DNA of 64,000 nucleotides from Ardenticatenaceae bacterium (GCA_011525915.1 WYBM01000098.1:124001-188000), one strand, 5' to 3'. Positions 8,685 through 18,630 are shown, counted from the first letter of the stretch. The notes: generated by a model from the sequence alone, not told the origin. Numbers and translations: made by a program.

Positions 8685-11201
8685 ATGTCTGAGAAACAAT
8701 TGACTTTCCCCGTGCTGGGCATGACCTGTGCCAACTGCGTGGCCGCAGTGGAACGCAACGCCAAAAAGGTAGAAGGCGTTACCGAGGCGGCCGTTAACTT
8801 TGCCAGTGAAAAGGTGACGGTGACGTATGACACGGCCGTGACCACCCCCCAGGCTCTAACCACCAACCTCATCCAGCGTGTTCAGCGGGCCGGGTATGAG
8901 ATTCCCACGGCCACGGCCGAACTGCCCCTTATAGGCATGACCTGCGCCAACTGCGCCAACACCATTGAGCGGCGGCTGAACAAGGTAGAGGGGGTGCTGG
9001 AAGCGGCCGTTAACTTCGCCAGCGAAAAGGCACTGGTCACTTACGCGCCGGGGGCGGTCACCCGGGCTGACCTGGTGCAAGCGGTGCGCCAGGCGGGCTA
9101 TGATGTGGTGGACACGGCCGTGGCTGGTGAAGAACCAGAAGACGCCGAAGCCGCTGCCCGTAAAGCTGAATACAACCACCAGAAAAAACGGCTCATGGTG
9201 GGCCTTATCTTCTCTGTTCCCTTATTTGTTTTCAGTATGGCACGGGACTTTAACTGGCTGGGCGCGTGGGCCGGTGCCAACTGGGTAAACTGGCTCTTTT
9301 TTGCCCTGGCCACCCCCGTGCAAACCTATGTTTGTGGCGATTATTACACTGGCGCGCTCAAAAGCCTGCGCAACCGCAGTGCCAATATGGATGTGCTGGT
9401 GGCCCTGGGTTCCTCTGTAGCCTACCTGTACAGCATCGTTGTGCTGCTGGCCTTGACAACGGGTTCGATGGCCTTTGGGCATCATGTCTACTTTGAAACT
9501 TCCGCCATGATCATTACCCTGGTGACCCTGGGCAAAGTGTTGGAAGCGCGGGCCAAAGGGCAGACCAGTGCCGCCATTAAAAAGCTGATGGGGTTACAGG
9601 CTAAAACGGCCCGTGTCGTCCGTGATGGGGTAGAGGTAGACGTGCCCATTGCCCAGGTACAGGTGGGTGATCATCTTATGGTGCGGCCGGGCGAAAAGAT
9701 TCCGGTAGATGCGGTGGTGTTAGACGGCCGTTCCACCATTGACGAAAGTATGCTCACCGGTGAATCAATGCCGGTAGGTAAAAAAGCCGGGGATGCCGTT
9801 ATTGGGGCCACCATCAATAAACAAGGTTTGCTTAAGATCGAAGCTACCAAAGTAGGCAAAGAGACCGCCCTAGCCCAGATCATCAAAATGGTGGAGCAGG
9901 CCCAGGGCAGCAAAGCGCCCATCCAGCGGCAGGTAGACCGTGTAGCGGCCTATTTTGTACCCGCCGTGATCGTTCTGGCCGTCCTCACCTTTGCCATCTG
10001 GTGGCTGGCTACGGGGGATTTTGTGGCTGCCATGCTGCGGCTGACGGCCGTGCTGGTCATTGCCTGCCCGTGTGCTATGGGTCTGGCCACACCTACGTCC
10101 ATTATGGTGGGCATGGGCAAAGGCGCCGAGGTTGGCATCTTGTTTAAAGACAGCGCCGCCTTGGAGCTGGCGCAGAAGGTGACGACCGTCTTACTGGACA
10201 AAACCGGTACCATTACCAAAGGTGATCCCACGGTTACGGATATCGTTATGAGTGATCACTGTTCAGCAGCCACTGTTCAGTCAGGAGACAATACACTGCA
10301 CAGTGATCACAGGTCTACTGAATACTGGCTGCGCCTGGCTGCTTCCGCCGAACGCGGCTCTGAACACCCCCTGGGGGAAGCGATTGTGCGTGCGGCGGCC
10401 GAAAAGGGGTTGGCGTTGAGTGTGCCGGCTCGTTTTGAAGCCATTGCCGGGCATGGCATTCGCGCCCAGGTAGAAGGGCATGAACTGCTGTTGGGCAACC
10501 TGCGCCTGATGAAACAGGAAAAAGTACATCTGAATGGCCTGGAAGCCAAGGCGGTTGACCTGCAGAACCAGGCCAAAACGGCCATGTGGCTGGCCGTAGA
10601 TGGCCAGGCCAGTGCCCTTATTGCCGTGGCTGACACCCTCAAAGAGGGCTCTAAAGAGGCCATCATGCAGATGCAGGCCATGGGGCTGACAGTGGTTATG
10701 CTCACCGGTGACAATGAAGCTACCGCCAAAGCCATTGCCAGCGCGGTAGGGCTTGACCGGTATATTGCGGAAGTGCTGCCGGGGGATAAAGTGGCCCAGG
10801 TTAAGGCGCTGCAAGCCGAAGGTTTGGTGGTGGCTATGGTAGGGGATGGCATCAATGATGCCCCCGCTCTGGCCCAGGCAGACGTAGGGCTGGCCATTGG
10901 TACTGGCACCGATATTGCCATGGAAACGGCCGATGTTACTCTGATGCGTGGTGACCTGCGCACTGTGCCCCAGGCGATTCACCTATCAAAAGCGACGATG
11001 CGCAATATACGTGAAAATTTGGTGTGGGCGTTTGGCTACAACACCGTATTGATTCCGGTAGCGGCCGGTGTCCTGGCGCCGTTTGCCTGGGCACCAGACT
11101 TTTTACGCCAGCTCAGCCCTATTTTGGCGGCGGGGGCTATGGCCTTTTCCAGCATCAGCGTAGTTACCAACGCCCTGCGGCTGCGGCGGGTAACGCTGTA
11201 G
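8685..11201 (+). CDS. copA: Cu(I)-translocating P1B-type ATPase
   Basis: 838 residues. Two N-terminal HMA domains, each with GMTCANC (Cys at about 15/18 and 87/90). Eight membrane helices are expected, with the transport motif [11 protein letters not shown] (CPC near residue 461). Other landmarks are TGES in the actuator, DKTGTITKG (phosphorylated Asp near 505), SEHPLGEA in the N domain and [11 protein letters not shown] (near 720). It exports Cu(I) from the cytoplasm, fed by CopZ. Oddity: between TVTDIV and YWLRLAAS, at residues about 522-547, there are about 20 extra residues rich in Ser/His/Asp, encoded by DNA that resembles the window's TCAGTNN repeat arrays. Frame is kept. Confidence 0.95.
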   Translation: MSEKQLTFPVLGMTCANCVAAVERNAKKVEGVTEAAVNFASEKVTVTYDTAVTTPQALTTNLIQRVQRAGYEIPTATAELPLIGMTCANCANTIERRLNKVEGVLEAAVNFASEKALVTYAPGAVTRADLVQAVRQAGYDVVDTAVAGEEPEDAEAAARKAEYNHQKKRLMVGLIFSVPLFVFSMARDFNWLGAWAGANWVNWLFFALATPVQTYVCGDYYTGALKSLRNRSANMDVLVALGSSVAYLYSIVVLLALTTGSMAFGHHVYFETSAMIITLVTLGKVLEARAKGQTSAAIKKLMGLQAKTARVVRDGVEVDVPIAQVQVGDHLMVRPGEKIPVDAVVLDGRSTIDESMLTGESMPVGKKAGDAVIGATINKQGLLKIEATKVGKETALAQIIKMVEQAQGSKAPIQRQVDRVAAYFVPAVIVLAVLTFAIWWLATGDFVAAMLRLTAVLVIACPCAMGLATPTSIMVGMGKGAEVGILFKDSAALELAQKVTTVLLDKTGTITKGDPTVTDIVMSDHCSAATVQSGDNTLHSDHRSTEYWLRLAASAERGSEHPLGEAIVRAAAEKGLALSVPARFEAIAGHGIRAQVEGHELLLGNLRLMKQEKVHLNGLEAKAVDLQNQAKTAMWLAVDGQASALIAVADTLKEGSKEAIMQMQAMGLTVVMLTGDNEATAKAIASAVGLDRYIAEVLPGDKVAQVKALQAEGLVVAMVGDGINDAPALAQADVGLAIGTGTDIAMETADVTLMRGDLRTVPQAIHLSKATMRNIRENLVWAFGYNTVLIPVAAGVLAPFAWAPDFLRQLSPILAAGAMAFSSISVVTNALRLRRVTL
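10250..10330. repeat. TCAGT-type repeat inserted in frame in copA
   Basis: Within copA this stretch contains GTGATCACTGTTCAG, CACTGTTCAGTCAGG, CACTGCACAGTGATCACAG and CTACTGAATACTGG. These are the same CAGT/ACTG words that form the intergenic heptamer arrays elsewhere in the window, in both orientations. It codes for a linker with no counterpart in typical CopA sequences as I know them, next to the catalytic P domain. Confidence 0.6.
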
Positions 11202-11202
11202 T

Positions 11203-11973
11203 TTACATAAAGGGCTTCAGGTAAAAGGAGAGGTAGTTCAGGGGGGCATCCCCAGCCTGAATCACGGCCGTATCTGCTGCCGGTGTGGCCAGTACCACGT
11301 CATACAACCCAATGGCTTCCTGGTGTGTGGCAGTTTGAAAACGGCCGTGGCCATCCACGAAATAGAGAAATAACTCTTCTCCTTGTTGAGGTTGTTCAAT
11401 GGCTGCCTGGCCCCCGGGTGGCAGCGTGGCGCTGGTGAGCCGGGCATTGACGTGGGCATTGGTGGCACCGTTTGGCCCGATGATGTCCCGCACGATGGCG
11501 TCCCCTACCGGCCGTGAACACATATCACCCAGGCCGATCTGTTCATAGTGGGGCGGCAGCCCCATAGAAGCTGGCTCAGCCACAAACCAGATCTGAATGA
11601 CCCGGGCAAATTTATGGGTCTGGTTGAGTTCCTGGTGTTGGATAAAGTAGCCGGAGAACATGCGCTGTACCTCGCCGGCGCGAATGACACCACGCCCACC
11701 GGTCGTGTCTTCGTGGTACAGTTCGCCGTCAATGACGTAGGTAAATATTTCCAGCCCCCGATGTGGATGCCAGGTGAAGCCGTTGCGCGGTGCAATTTGG
11801 GTCATATGTGCCGTTAACATGCCGCTTAAACGCTGCAGCGGGCTCCAGCCGCCCACAGCAAAGTGTGAGGTTAGCCAGTGGACGGGGTGGATGGTGGGGA
11901 AAGTGTCTGCTTTGTAGAAATGCAAGTCGCCGGTTGTGTCTAATCCGGTAATCACGCTGTCAAACATGGTCAT
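11203..11973 (-). CDS. Pirin-family protein
   Basis: 256 residues, bicupin of the pirin family. The N-terminal metal site is visible as FTWHPHRGLEIFTYVIDGELYHEDTTG, with two His in HPHRG, a later His and a Glu, the usual Fe ligands. The second half is cupin-like. Some pirins act as quercetin dioxygenases; others are redox-sensing regulators, and sequence alone does not decide. It overlaps the upstream VOC gene by ATGA (4 nt), so both are read from one message. A second possible start (MFDSV) lies two codons in. Confidence 0.88.
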   Translation of the reverse strand: MTMFDSVITGLDTTGDLHFYKADTFPTIHPVHWLTSHFAVGGWSPLQRLSGMLTAHMTQIAPRNGFTWHPHRGLEIFTYVIDGELYHEDTTGGRGVIRAGEVQRMFSGYFIQHQELNQTHKFARVIQIWFVAEPASMGLPPHYEQIGLGDMCSRPVGDAIVRDIIGPNGATNAHVNARLTSATLPPGGQAAIEQPQQGEELFLYFVDGHGRFQTATHQEAIGLYDVVLATPAADTAVIQAGDAPLNYLSFYLKPFM

Positions 11974-12830
11974 GAGTCCACTCGTAATAAGATCCCATTT
12001 TGTGAAGGGTCACGCAGGAAGAGGCCATTTTCCCGGTTCTCAAAGGGAACGGCTGCCTGCTGCAGGTGCGCAGCCATGTCTGGCAACGCGGCGGCAGTCG
12101 GCAGTAGAATTCCGTAGAAGTTTAGCCCCACAGCTCCTTGTGGGGGTGGTGGGGCACCTACACCAGCCCAGGTGTTCAGGCCTATGTGATGGTGGTAGCC
12201 ACCCGCTGATACAAAAGCGGCGCTGGAACCGTAGCGAGTAATGAGATCAAAGCCCAGGGTCTGGGTATAAAAAGCTTCCGCTTCTGCCAGGTTCCTGACG
12301 CGCAGGTGGATATGCCCCATGGTTGTGCCCGGTGGTAATCCGACCCAGGTCTGGTTTTGTCCATTAAGTTCGCCTAATACCCCTTCGATATTAAACGGCA
12401 GGGTACCCATTTGAATTTTGCCATCAGACATAGGCCATTCCTGGCGCAGCCGGTCACGGTAAATCTCTATGCCGTTGCCGTCTGGATCAGACAGATACAA
12501 AGCCTCACTCACCAGGTGATCAGACGCGCCGTCGATGTGTGTTTCTGTGTCTATAAAGTGTTTAAGCGTCAGGGCCAATGCCTGGGGTGAAGGCACCAGG
12601 AGCGCAAAGTGATAGAGGCCGGTGGTATGATGTGAACGCGGGGCAGACGGCCGTTCACGCAGCACCAACAAGTCTGGCCCACCAACGCCCAGGTAAGCGG
12701 TGTCCCCTTCTACATGGCGCAGCGTTAGCCCGATGTTTTGCTGGTAATAGGGTAGGGAACGGCCGAAGTCAGAAACAATCAAATGTACCGCACCGATTTT
12801 TGTGTCTGGAAGGATATGCATGTTCCACAT
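11970..12830 (-). CDS. Two-domain VOC (glyoxalase/extradiol dioxygenase-like) protein
   Basis: 286 residues, or 283 if it starts at the inner ATG at 12821. Two vicinal-oxygen-chelate modules: GAVHLIVSDFGRSLPYYQQ near the N-terminus with GLYHFALLV and LSDPDGNGIEIYRDR, then MGHIHLRVRNLAEAEAFYTQTLGFDL with HHHIGLNTW. This resembles the CatE-type catechol-2,3-dioxygenase group of Bacillus. The likely metal ligands are His and Glu (GIEIY), so ring-cleavage activity is plausible but not proven. It is in an operon with the pirin gene; the pairing of a VOC enzyme with a cupin suggests aromatic or quinone handling. Confidence 0.85.
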   Translation of the reverse strand: MWNMHILPDTKIGAVHLIVSDFGRSLPYYQQNIGLTLRHVEGDTAYLGVGGPDLLVLRERPSAPRSHHTTGLYHFALLVPSPQALALTLKHFIDTETHIDGASDHLVSEALYLSDPDGNGIEIYRDRLRQEWPMSDGKIQMGTLPFNIEGVLGELNGQNQTWVGLPPGTTMGHIHLRVRNLAEAEAFYTQTLGFDLITRYGSSAAFVSAGGYHHHIGLNTWAGVGAPPPPQGAVGLNFYGILLPTAAALPDMAAHLQQAAVPFENRENGLFLRDPSQNGILLRVDS

Positions 12831-12937
12831 TATACACGGAGGATTTGCGCACCGGTTATGAGCATTTCCTGCTAAAAGATAGAGAGGCGACTGACACTAA
12901 GCCACGCGCCTCCTGCTCCATGTTTTATTAATACAAA

Positions 12938-13477
12938 TTATGCCGGGACACTTTCTGGTTGTTTTACCAATTCCAGTTCAATCTCTATCTTGATCTTGTC
13001 ACCAACCAGAACGCCACCTGTTTCCAAGGCCTGGTTCCAGTTCAGTCCCCACTCTTTACGGTTTAAGGTGCCGGTAGCGGAAAAGCCGGCGCTGATGGTG
13101 CCCCAGGGGCTTTTTGCCTGTCCAGCATATTCCACATCCAGTATCACCGGCTTGGTAACCCCACGAATGGTCAGGTCACCGTGCAATTTGGCAGTGTCTT
13201 CGCCTGTCTTTTCCACGGCCGTGCTCTTAAAGCGCATGACGGGGTACGTGGCGGCGTCAAAGAAGTCTGGTGACTTAAGGTGCGTGTCTCGCTGTTCTTC
13301 TCTGGTGTTGATGCTGCTAATGTCTACTTCAATGTCAACGGCCGTACGAGTGGGGTTCTCTTCATCGTATTGCACGCTGCCGCTAAACGACTCAAACTGA
13401 CCGCGTACCTTAGAAATCATCATGTGTCGCGCCGTAAAGTAAATGTGGGAATGGGCTGAATCAATTTGCCAGGTCAT
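12938..13477 (-). CDS. YceI-family lipid-binding protein (cytoplasmic form)
   Basis: 179 residues, one YceI domain, a lipocalin-like barrel that binds long isoprenoids or other amphiphiles. Signatures are WQIDSAHSHIYFTARHMMISKVRGQF at the start, SFSGSVQYDEENP, HLKSPDFFDAATYPVMRFKST, LTIRGVTKPV and WGLNWNQALETGGVLVGD. There is no signal peptide. An AAGGAG ribosome site precedes the ATG. It is divergent from a TetR regulator, and two identical-type operators lie between them, so it is probably repressed by that regulator. Confidence 0.93.
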   Translation of the reverse strand: MTWQIDSAHSHIYFTARHMMISKVRGQFESFSGSVQYDEENPTRTAVDIEVDISSINTREEQRDTHLKSPDFFDAATYPVMRFKSTAVEKTGEDTAKLHGDLTIRGVTKPVILDVEYAGQAKSPWGTISAGFSATGTLNRKEWGLNWNQALETGGVLVGDKIKIEIELELVKQPESVPA

Positions 13478-13520
13478 TGTATAATTCTCCTTAAAGATTT
13501 AATTGTTTACCTTTGTTAAG

Positions 13521-13568
13521 TGGACTTAGGTCCGCTTATTGGTTATAATATTAGCGGACTGGGGTCCG
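13521..13568. promoter_or_regulatory. Pair of GGAC-N4-GTCC operators with a -10 box between them
   Basis: Two inverted repeats of the same design: TGGACTTAGGTCCG (13521-13534) and CGGACTGGGGTCCG (13555-13568), each GGAC-N4-GTCC, with centres 34 bp apart. A TATAAT at 13544-13549 lies between. The spot is the gap between the divergent yceI and tetR genes, so these are the best candidates for the TetR protein's binding sites, controlling both genes. Confidence 0.7.
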
Positions 13569-13615
13569 TTTGTCAACGAGCTGAAGAGTGAACTGTACTT
13601 TTGGACAGGTGACCA

Positions 13616-14290
13616 ATGAGTGATGGCATGGATAAACCGATTTTGATAGGCGCTATCAACAGTGGTGATGATGACGGCCGCAGCGAAAGGCGAGACGCCG
13701 CCGCCAACCGCACCAAGATTTTGGCAACGGCCGAACGACTGTTTGCCGAACATGGGGTGGACCACATTAACATGGCCGATATTGCGCTGGCGGCCGAGGT
13801 GGGCAAGGGAACCCTGTACCGCCGCTTTGCCAACAAAGGTGAACTATGCCTGGCGCTGATGGACACGCAGATGGCCGATTTTCAGAACAGTATGTTGGCG
13901 CGTATGCAGCAAATGAGCCTGGACGGTGTACCCAAACTAGAGCAGTTACAGCAGTTTATAGAAGCCCTGGTTTATTTTACAGACACTCACTCCCCTTTGT
14001 TGTGTGAAGTCCAACGTGAGGGCCTGATACCCAATCTGGCGGATAACAGCCGCTTGCAGCTGCCCCACTTCTGGCAGCACATGACCGTGAGCGGCTTACT
14101 CAAAGCCGCGGGCACTGCCGGTGAAATTTCTCCTGAGTTAGATACCGATTACCTGGCTGATGCCCTGCTGGCCCCGTTAAAAGCGGACATTTTCCAGTTC
14201 CAGAAACGCGTAAGGGGCTTCACATTAGAGCGCATCAGCAGTGGGTTGCGCACCCTGGTGTCTGGTTTGCGAGTAGCGGCGGCCGATTGA
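13616..14290 (+). CDS. TetR/AcrR-family transcriptional regulator
   Basis: 224 residues. The N-terminal helix-turn-helix is typical: NRTKILATAERLFAEHGVDHINMADIALAAEVGKGTLYRRFANKGELCLALMD (residues about 30-80). The C-terminal ligand-binding domain is helical and not assignable. It is divergent from yceI, with two GGAC-N4-GTCC palindromes in the 138-bp gap. The ligand is unknown; the link to a YceI protein hints at a lipophilic signal. Confidence 0.93.
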   Translation: MSDGMDKPILIGAINSGDDDGRSERRDAAANRTKILATAERLFAEHGVDHINMADIALAAEVGKGTLYRRFANKGELCLALMDTQMADFQNSMLARMQQMSLDGVPKLEQLQQFIEALVYFTDTHSPLLCEVQREGLIPNLADNSRLQLPHFWQHMTVSGLLKAAGTAGEISPELDTDYLADALLAPLKADIFQFQKRVRGFTLERISSGLRTLVSGLRVAAAD

Positions 14291-14375
14291 CTTTTCTGGT
14301 GAACGTCTGGTGAAAAAACTATTGTACCTGGCCCCAATTTAGGTATGGTAGGGTCATTCGTCGCTGGAGGTATGT

Positions 14376-16397
14376 ATGGTAAACCAGAGCAAGCCAAATC
14401 ATCAAGGATTACGGCCGTTACTTCTTCTTCCCCTTACCCTGATGCTCTGCCTGATCTTTGCCGCCGGGCAGAACCCGGCGGCGCAGGCAGATGTGGTTAT
14501 GGTGCCCTCAACGCAATCACCTGACAGCCATCCCCTCTATGGCGTTAACTTTATTACCTCTGCTGAAGGCCCGGCCGACGAACAACAATTTCAGAATGGG
14601 TTGGCGACCGGTGCCGGTTGGAACCGCTGGCCCATGTACTGGTTTAACATAGAGCAGAGCGAGGGCAATTTTGTGTGGTCGGCAGTAGACACGGCCGTGC
14701 ATGGTGATGTTATTCATGGCTTTAAGACCAACGCCATCCTTCTGGGTACCCCTCCCTTTTACACAACCGGGCCTCACCACGACCTGACAAACCTGAGGCC
14801 GATCTCTCCCAGCCCTGTCACCCTGGCATCTCCGGAAACGGGTACCCCCGTGGGCTTGTATGACCCCATCTTTACCGATGGCACAGACATCCCCGGCCCC
14901 GGCAAAATGATTAACGCCAACAACAAGTGGGCGCGTTTTGTCTCCCTGGCTGTCAACCGCTACAAGCCGGGTGGTACCCTGGCCCAGCAAAACGGCTGGC
15001 CGGCGGGGGCCGGTGTCACCCATTGGGAGATATGGAATGAAGAGGATTACGTCTTCTTTTGGGATGGGACCATGCCTGATTATGCTCGTTTGCTCAAGGT
15101 GGCTTACCTGACGATAGAGCAGGTGGATCCCAATGCCCAGGTGATGTTTGGCGGCCTGTCCAACATCAACCTTTCCTCGGTGGCCAACCCCAACTTTTAC
15201 AGTGACGTGATGACACTCTATGACGGTGATCCTTTGGCCGCGCCCTATCATTATTTCCATGACATCTTGGCGACCCACAGCTATTTTTACGCCTGGAATT
15301 CATGGTATCATGTCTGGCGGGCGGCCCAGACGCTGGCCCAGCGCGGCCTGGACAAACCTATCTGGCTGAATGAAAATGGCGTGGCTGCCTGGGATGATTA
15401 CCCCGGCCCGGTATGGGACCCTCACAGTGGTTACCGGGCCACCCTGAGTGAGCAGGCTGACTTTGTGATTCAGTCGGCGTTTTACAGTACCTTTGCTGGC
15501 GCTGACGCCATTTTCCATTTTCAGTTGTATGATGGCTGTGGTAACCAGCCGCAGGGCACCGACTTCCCGCCGCACAATGGCGAATTATGTGATGCGAATG
15601 GTAACCTCATTGGCAATCCTAACTTCCCCTGTGCCGGTGATGCCAATGGGCTTTTCCGCAACCCTACCGATGCCGCTTGCTTCCGGCAGCATCCAAACCC
15701 GGAAACACCACGCCCCAACTTTAACGCCTATCAGGTGTTGACCACACACTTTACAGATGTAGAACCACTGTGGCGGTTGAGACCAGGTGGCAGCGACCCC
15801 TACAATGGCCCTCAGGAGTGGATTGCCTTTTACCAACCGGGCACACAATCACGTGTCTTGGGTTTATGGGCCCGGTTTGGTCAGAACGAAACGGCCGTCA
15901 TCCCTACCACCAATCAGGCTGGGACTGGTTTGCTCATTACGCCGGACGGCAATGTGCAATCTGTGGCCGCCCAGGCGGGTGCCTTTACCTTAACGCTGCC
16001 CGCAGCCACCAACCTGAACGCCCCGTGGGACCCCAACTTATATGCTATTGGTGGACGGCCGTATATTCTCATCGAACAAGACACCCTGCCGCCGCTTGTA
16101 ACCATCACGGCGCCTTCTTTTGCAGAGTATGACTTCAGGGTGAGCTGGGGGGGGCAAGATGATGGCAGCGGCGTACAAGATTACAGTTTATGGGTAGCGG
16201 TAGATGGTGGCCCACCCCAACCCTGGCTGATACAAACGACAGCAACCTCCGCCACCTACAGCGGCGAACCGACGCACCTCTACACCGTAACCATTCGGGG
16301 ACGTGATAGAGCCGGGAACGCTGGCGGCGACACGGCCGTGACTGTACGGACGCTGGAGTTACCGGAAAAAGCTTACTTACCCATGATCAGGCGGTAA
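14376..16397 (+). CDS. Secreted glycoside hydrolase-like protein with C-terminal Ig/Fn3-like domain and YLP tail
   Basis: 673 residues. Signal peptide (PLLLLPLTLMLCLIFAAGQ). A TIM-barrel clan-A glycosidase pattern follows: WEIWNEEDY with the acid/base Glu at about 222, and PIWLNENGVAAWD with a candidate nucleophile Glu at about 333. This is most like GH39/GH5-type enzymes, but family and substrate are not certain. A beta-sandwich of about 90 residues (TLPPLVTITAPS to VTVRTLE) follows, and the protein ends in EKAYLPMIRR, the same tail type as two other secreted proteins here. GGAGGT precedes the ATG. Its last 25 nt overlap the end of the opposing histidine-kinase gene. Confidence 0.82.
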   Translation: MVNQSKPNHQGLRPLLLLPLTLMLCLIFAAGQNPAAQADVVMVPSTQSPDSHPLYGVNFITSAEGPADEQQFQNGLATGAGWNRWPMYWFNIEQSEGNFVWSAVDTAVHGDVIHGFKTNAILLGTPPFYTTGPHHDLTNLRPISPSPVTLASPETGTPVGLYDPIFTDGTDIPGPGKMINANNKWARFVSLAVNRYKPGGTLAQQNGWPAGAGVTHWEIWNEEDYVFFWDGTMPDYARLLKVAYLTIEQVDPNAQVMFGGLSNINLSSVANPNFYSDVMTLYDGDPLAAPYHYFHDILATHSYFYAWNSWYHVWRAAQTLAQRGLDKPIWLNENGVAAWDDYPGPVWDPHSGYRATLSEQADFVIQSAFYSTFAGADAIFHFQLYDGCGNQPQGTDFPPHNGELCDANGNLIGNPNFPCAGDANGLFRNPTDAACFRQHPNPETPRPNFNAYQVLTTHFTDVEPLWRLRPGGSDPYNGPQEWIAFYQPGTQSRVLGLWARFGQNETAVIPTTNQAGTGLLITPDGNVQSVAAQAGAFTLTLPAATNLNAPWDPNLYAIGGRPYILIEQDTLPPLVTITAPSFAEYDFRVSWGGQDDGSGVQDYSLWVAVDGGPPQPWLIQTTATSATYSGEPTHLYTVTIRGRDRAGNAGGDTAVTVRTLELPEKAYLPMIRR

Positions 16398-17923
16398 AAA
16401 CGTGGTTTTGTTTCCACTCCGGTTGTGGTGGTCGGTAGTGTTGGTTCTTCTGATGGCAATGTCATCCGGAACAAAGCGCCGCCTAAAGGGCTATCCTCCG
16501 CCGACAAGATGCCACCATGGGCTTCTACGGCCATTTTGCAAAACGTCAACCCCAGCCCCTTGCCACGGCGGTTGTGTGTATCCAACTGCGTAAACTTTTC
16601 AAAGATGCGCTGCCGTTCTGGCGGAGGGATGCCTGGTCCGCTATCAGCCACCGTGACTACCAGTGTGTTCTTTTCACCCGATGCCTGTACGGTAATTTTG
16701 CCGCCATCTGGCGTAAATTTTAAGGCGTTAGCTACAAGATTATGTACTACGCGGCGCGCCAGATGGGGGTCTACCAGAACGAGCGGCAGCGATTCCGGTG
16801 TTATAATGGTTAAGCATTGGTCATGTTTGCTGGCCAGGATTTGTAACTCGGCTGTCTGCTCGCGAAGTAACGGTGTCAGGTCCATAAGACTTTTGTGCAG
16901 CGGCATGACACCTTCTTCCAGACGCTCCACGTCTAACATATCTTCGACCAGGCTTAACACTTCAGAGCCGCAGTGCTGTAGATCGCTGATGAGTTTTTGC
17001 TGCGTTTCGCCCAGCGGCCCCAGGTTGCCACGATGCAGCAGTTCTAGCCCGCTGGTCACGATCGTCAACGGGCTTTTTAAGTCATGCACAATTAACTGGG
17101 CTAATTCGCTGCGCTGCCGCTTTTCACGTTGATAATGGATGGCGTGTTTGAGCAAAGGCAGCAGGGTAATGGCCAACCCGGCCAATAACAGCACCTGGTA
17201 CAAGAACCAGTTGAGGGAACCGGGCCGGCCAAAGGCCAGGCAAAGTTCTGCCTGGGCCAGCAAAAAAAACGTCACGGCCAGGTTTCTTTCATTGCTGTTT
17301 GTTTCTGCCTGGCTGATGCCGTATGCACGCCAGGCGGCCCACAACAGCCAGGTTATGCTTAAGGCGGCGAAGAAAAATAAAATGGCCGGAAAGCGAGTGG
17401 GTAGGTCTATTAACATGGCGGTAAGGGCAACGGTAATCACCAGATACAGGAAGAAGCCTATAAGGTTGATGCCCAGCAAAGGCCACCGCCAGGCAATGAT
17501 GCGTTTTTCAGCCACGGCCGTCCAGCGCACACTGCCCCCGACAAAGTAGATACTGCTCAGCGGCAGGCTTAAAAAGAGTGACCAGATAAACACGGGGTGT
17601 AATGATTGCTGCAGCAGTAAATAGGGAATGCCCAGGCTGCTTACCAATAACAAAGCCGCCAGTGTCAGAAAACCAAAGGTGACTAACACCGAACGGCCGT
17701 TAAGGCTCAACCCCAACCCGTGCCTGGTAAGCAGGGCAATAATGACCGCTAATAACCCAGCCAGTGTGCTAGAATAATATTGTAATAAATCAGGTACATT
17801 GACATACGGGCCAAAAGCGGAAAAAACGGGTAAAGTACGAAAAACGGCAAACAAAAAAAAGGGGGTGACAAGAAGCATCATCACCACCGCTCTTTTTTGC
17901 GCCGAGGACACACCGGGTAGCAT
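16373..17923 (-). CDS. Membrane sensor histidine kinase
   Basis: 516 residues from the ATG at 17923 (MLPGVSSAQKRAVV). Longer in-frame starts up to 18070 would run into the divergent GNAT gene. The N-terminal third has about eight hydrophobic segments and no obvious extracellular domain. HisKA follows with the phospho-acceptor in LAQLIVHDLKSPLT, then HATPase_c with an N box (VHNLVANALKFTP), a G1 box VADSGPGIPP and a G2 box GKGLGLTFCKMAVEAHGG. No response regulator gene is adjacent, so it is an orphan kinase as seen here. Tail-to-tail overlap with the glycosidase gene. Confidence 0.9.
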   Translation of the reverse strand: MLPGVSSAQKRAVVMMLLVTPFFLFAVFRTLPVFSAFGPYVNVPDLLQYYSSTLAGLLAVIIALLTRHGLGLSLNGRSVLVTFGFLTLAALLLVSSLGIPYLLLQQSLHPVFIWSLFLSLPLSSIYFVGGSVRWTAVAEKRIIAWRWPLLGINLIGFFLYLVITVALTAMLIDLPTRFPAILFFFAALSITWLLWAAWRAYGISQAETNSNERNLAVTFFLLAQAELCLAFGRPGSLNWFLYQVLLLAGLAITLLPLLKHAIHYQREKRQRSELAQLIVHDLKSPLTIVTSGLELLHRGNLGPLGETQQKLISDLQHCGSEVLSLVEDMLDVERLEEGVMPLHKSLMDLTPLLREQTAELQILASKHDQCLTIITPESLPLVLVDPHLARRVVHNLVANALKFTPDGGKITVQASGEKNTLVVTVADSGPGIPPPERQRIFEKFTQLDTHNRRGKGLGLTFCKMAVEAHGGILSAEDSPLGGALFRMTLPSEEPTLPTTTTGVETKPRFYRLIMGK

Positions 17924-17975
17924 AGTACCAGAGTAACGTTTATGGCTATCAATTTTGCTTACGGAGGTTGCCAGC

Positions 17976-18548
17976 ATGGCCCCTATTTTGCGAGAATTCC
18001 CGTATAGCTTTGAGACAACACGTCTGACCATTCGCGGCCCGCTGCCAGGGGATGGCCCCCAGGTACGCACGGCCGTGTTAGAATCTCAGGCGGAACTTCA
18101 GCAGTGGCTGCCATGGGCCGTTAATATCCCCTCAGAAGAAGAGTATGAAGTCCTGATACGCCAGGGACAACTACGCTTTTTAAGCCGCGAAGATTTGTGG
18201 ATGATGCTTTTGCTTAAAGGGACTGATATCATCATCGGTGGCAGCGGCTTACACCGCATTGACTGGTCAGTGCCCAAATTCGAGATCGGTTATTGGGTGC
18301 ACACCAGCTATGCCGGGCAGGGGTATATCACCGAAGCGGTAACCGGCATTATGATGTTTGCTTTTAACCAGCTGGGCGCCAAGCGGGTAGAGATTCGTTG
18401 TGATGCCCTAAACGAGCGCAGTGCGGCCATCCCCCGGCGGTTGGGGTTTACCCATGAAGCGACCCTGGTCAATGAGGCACGCCATCACCTGACCAATGAC
18501 CTGCGTGATACACTCATATTTGCCCGGACAGCCGCGCCTGAAACCTGA
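17976..18548 (+). CDS. GNAT N-acetyltransferase, RimJ/RimL type
   Basis: 190 residues from the ATG at 17976, chosen because ACGGAGGT lies 8 nt upstream; another ATG at 17955 lacks this. Features of the ribosomal-protein-alanine acetyltransferase group: ETTRLTIRGPLPGDG at the start, FEIGYWVHTSYAGQGYITEAV as the acetyl-CoA loop, and RVEIRCDALNERSAAIPRRLGF near the end. The actual acceptor is not known. It is divergent from the histidine kinase. Confidence 0.9.
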   Translation: MAPILREFPYSFETTRLTIRGPLPGDGPQVRTAVLESQAELQQWLPWAVNIPSEEEYEVLIRQGQLRFLSREDLWMMLLLKGTDIIIGGSGLHRIDWSVPKFEIGYWVHTSYAGQGYITEAVTGIMMFAFNQLGAKRVEIRCDALNERSAAIPRRLGFTHEATLVNEARHHLTNDLRDTLIFARTAAPET

Positions 18549-18589
18549 TGATGGCTTACAGATAACGGGCACTGAGCCGGTGATTACGC

Positions 18590-18595
18590 TATAAT
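18590..18595 (+). promoter_or_regulatory. Candidate -10 box for the 18631 lipoprotein gene
   Basis: TATAAT stands 35 bp before the ATG at 18631, in the gap after the GNAT gene. No convincing -35 hexamer is seen at the right spacing. Confidence 0.4.
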
Positions 18596-18630
18596 GCCCC
18601 GACCTAAAAAATGACCAGAACCAATTGCTT

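Noticed and set aside
10281-10982. Two overlapping minus-strand frames opposite copA
   Set aside because: Shadows of copA in other frames.
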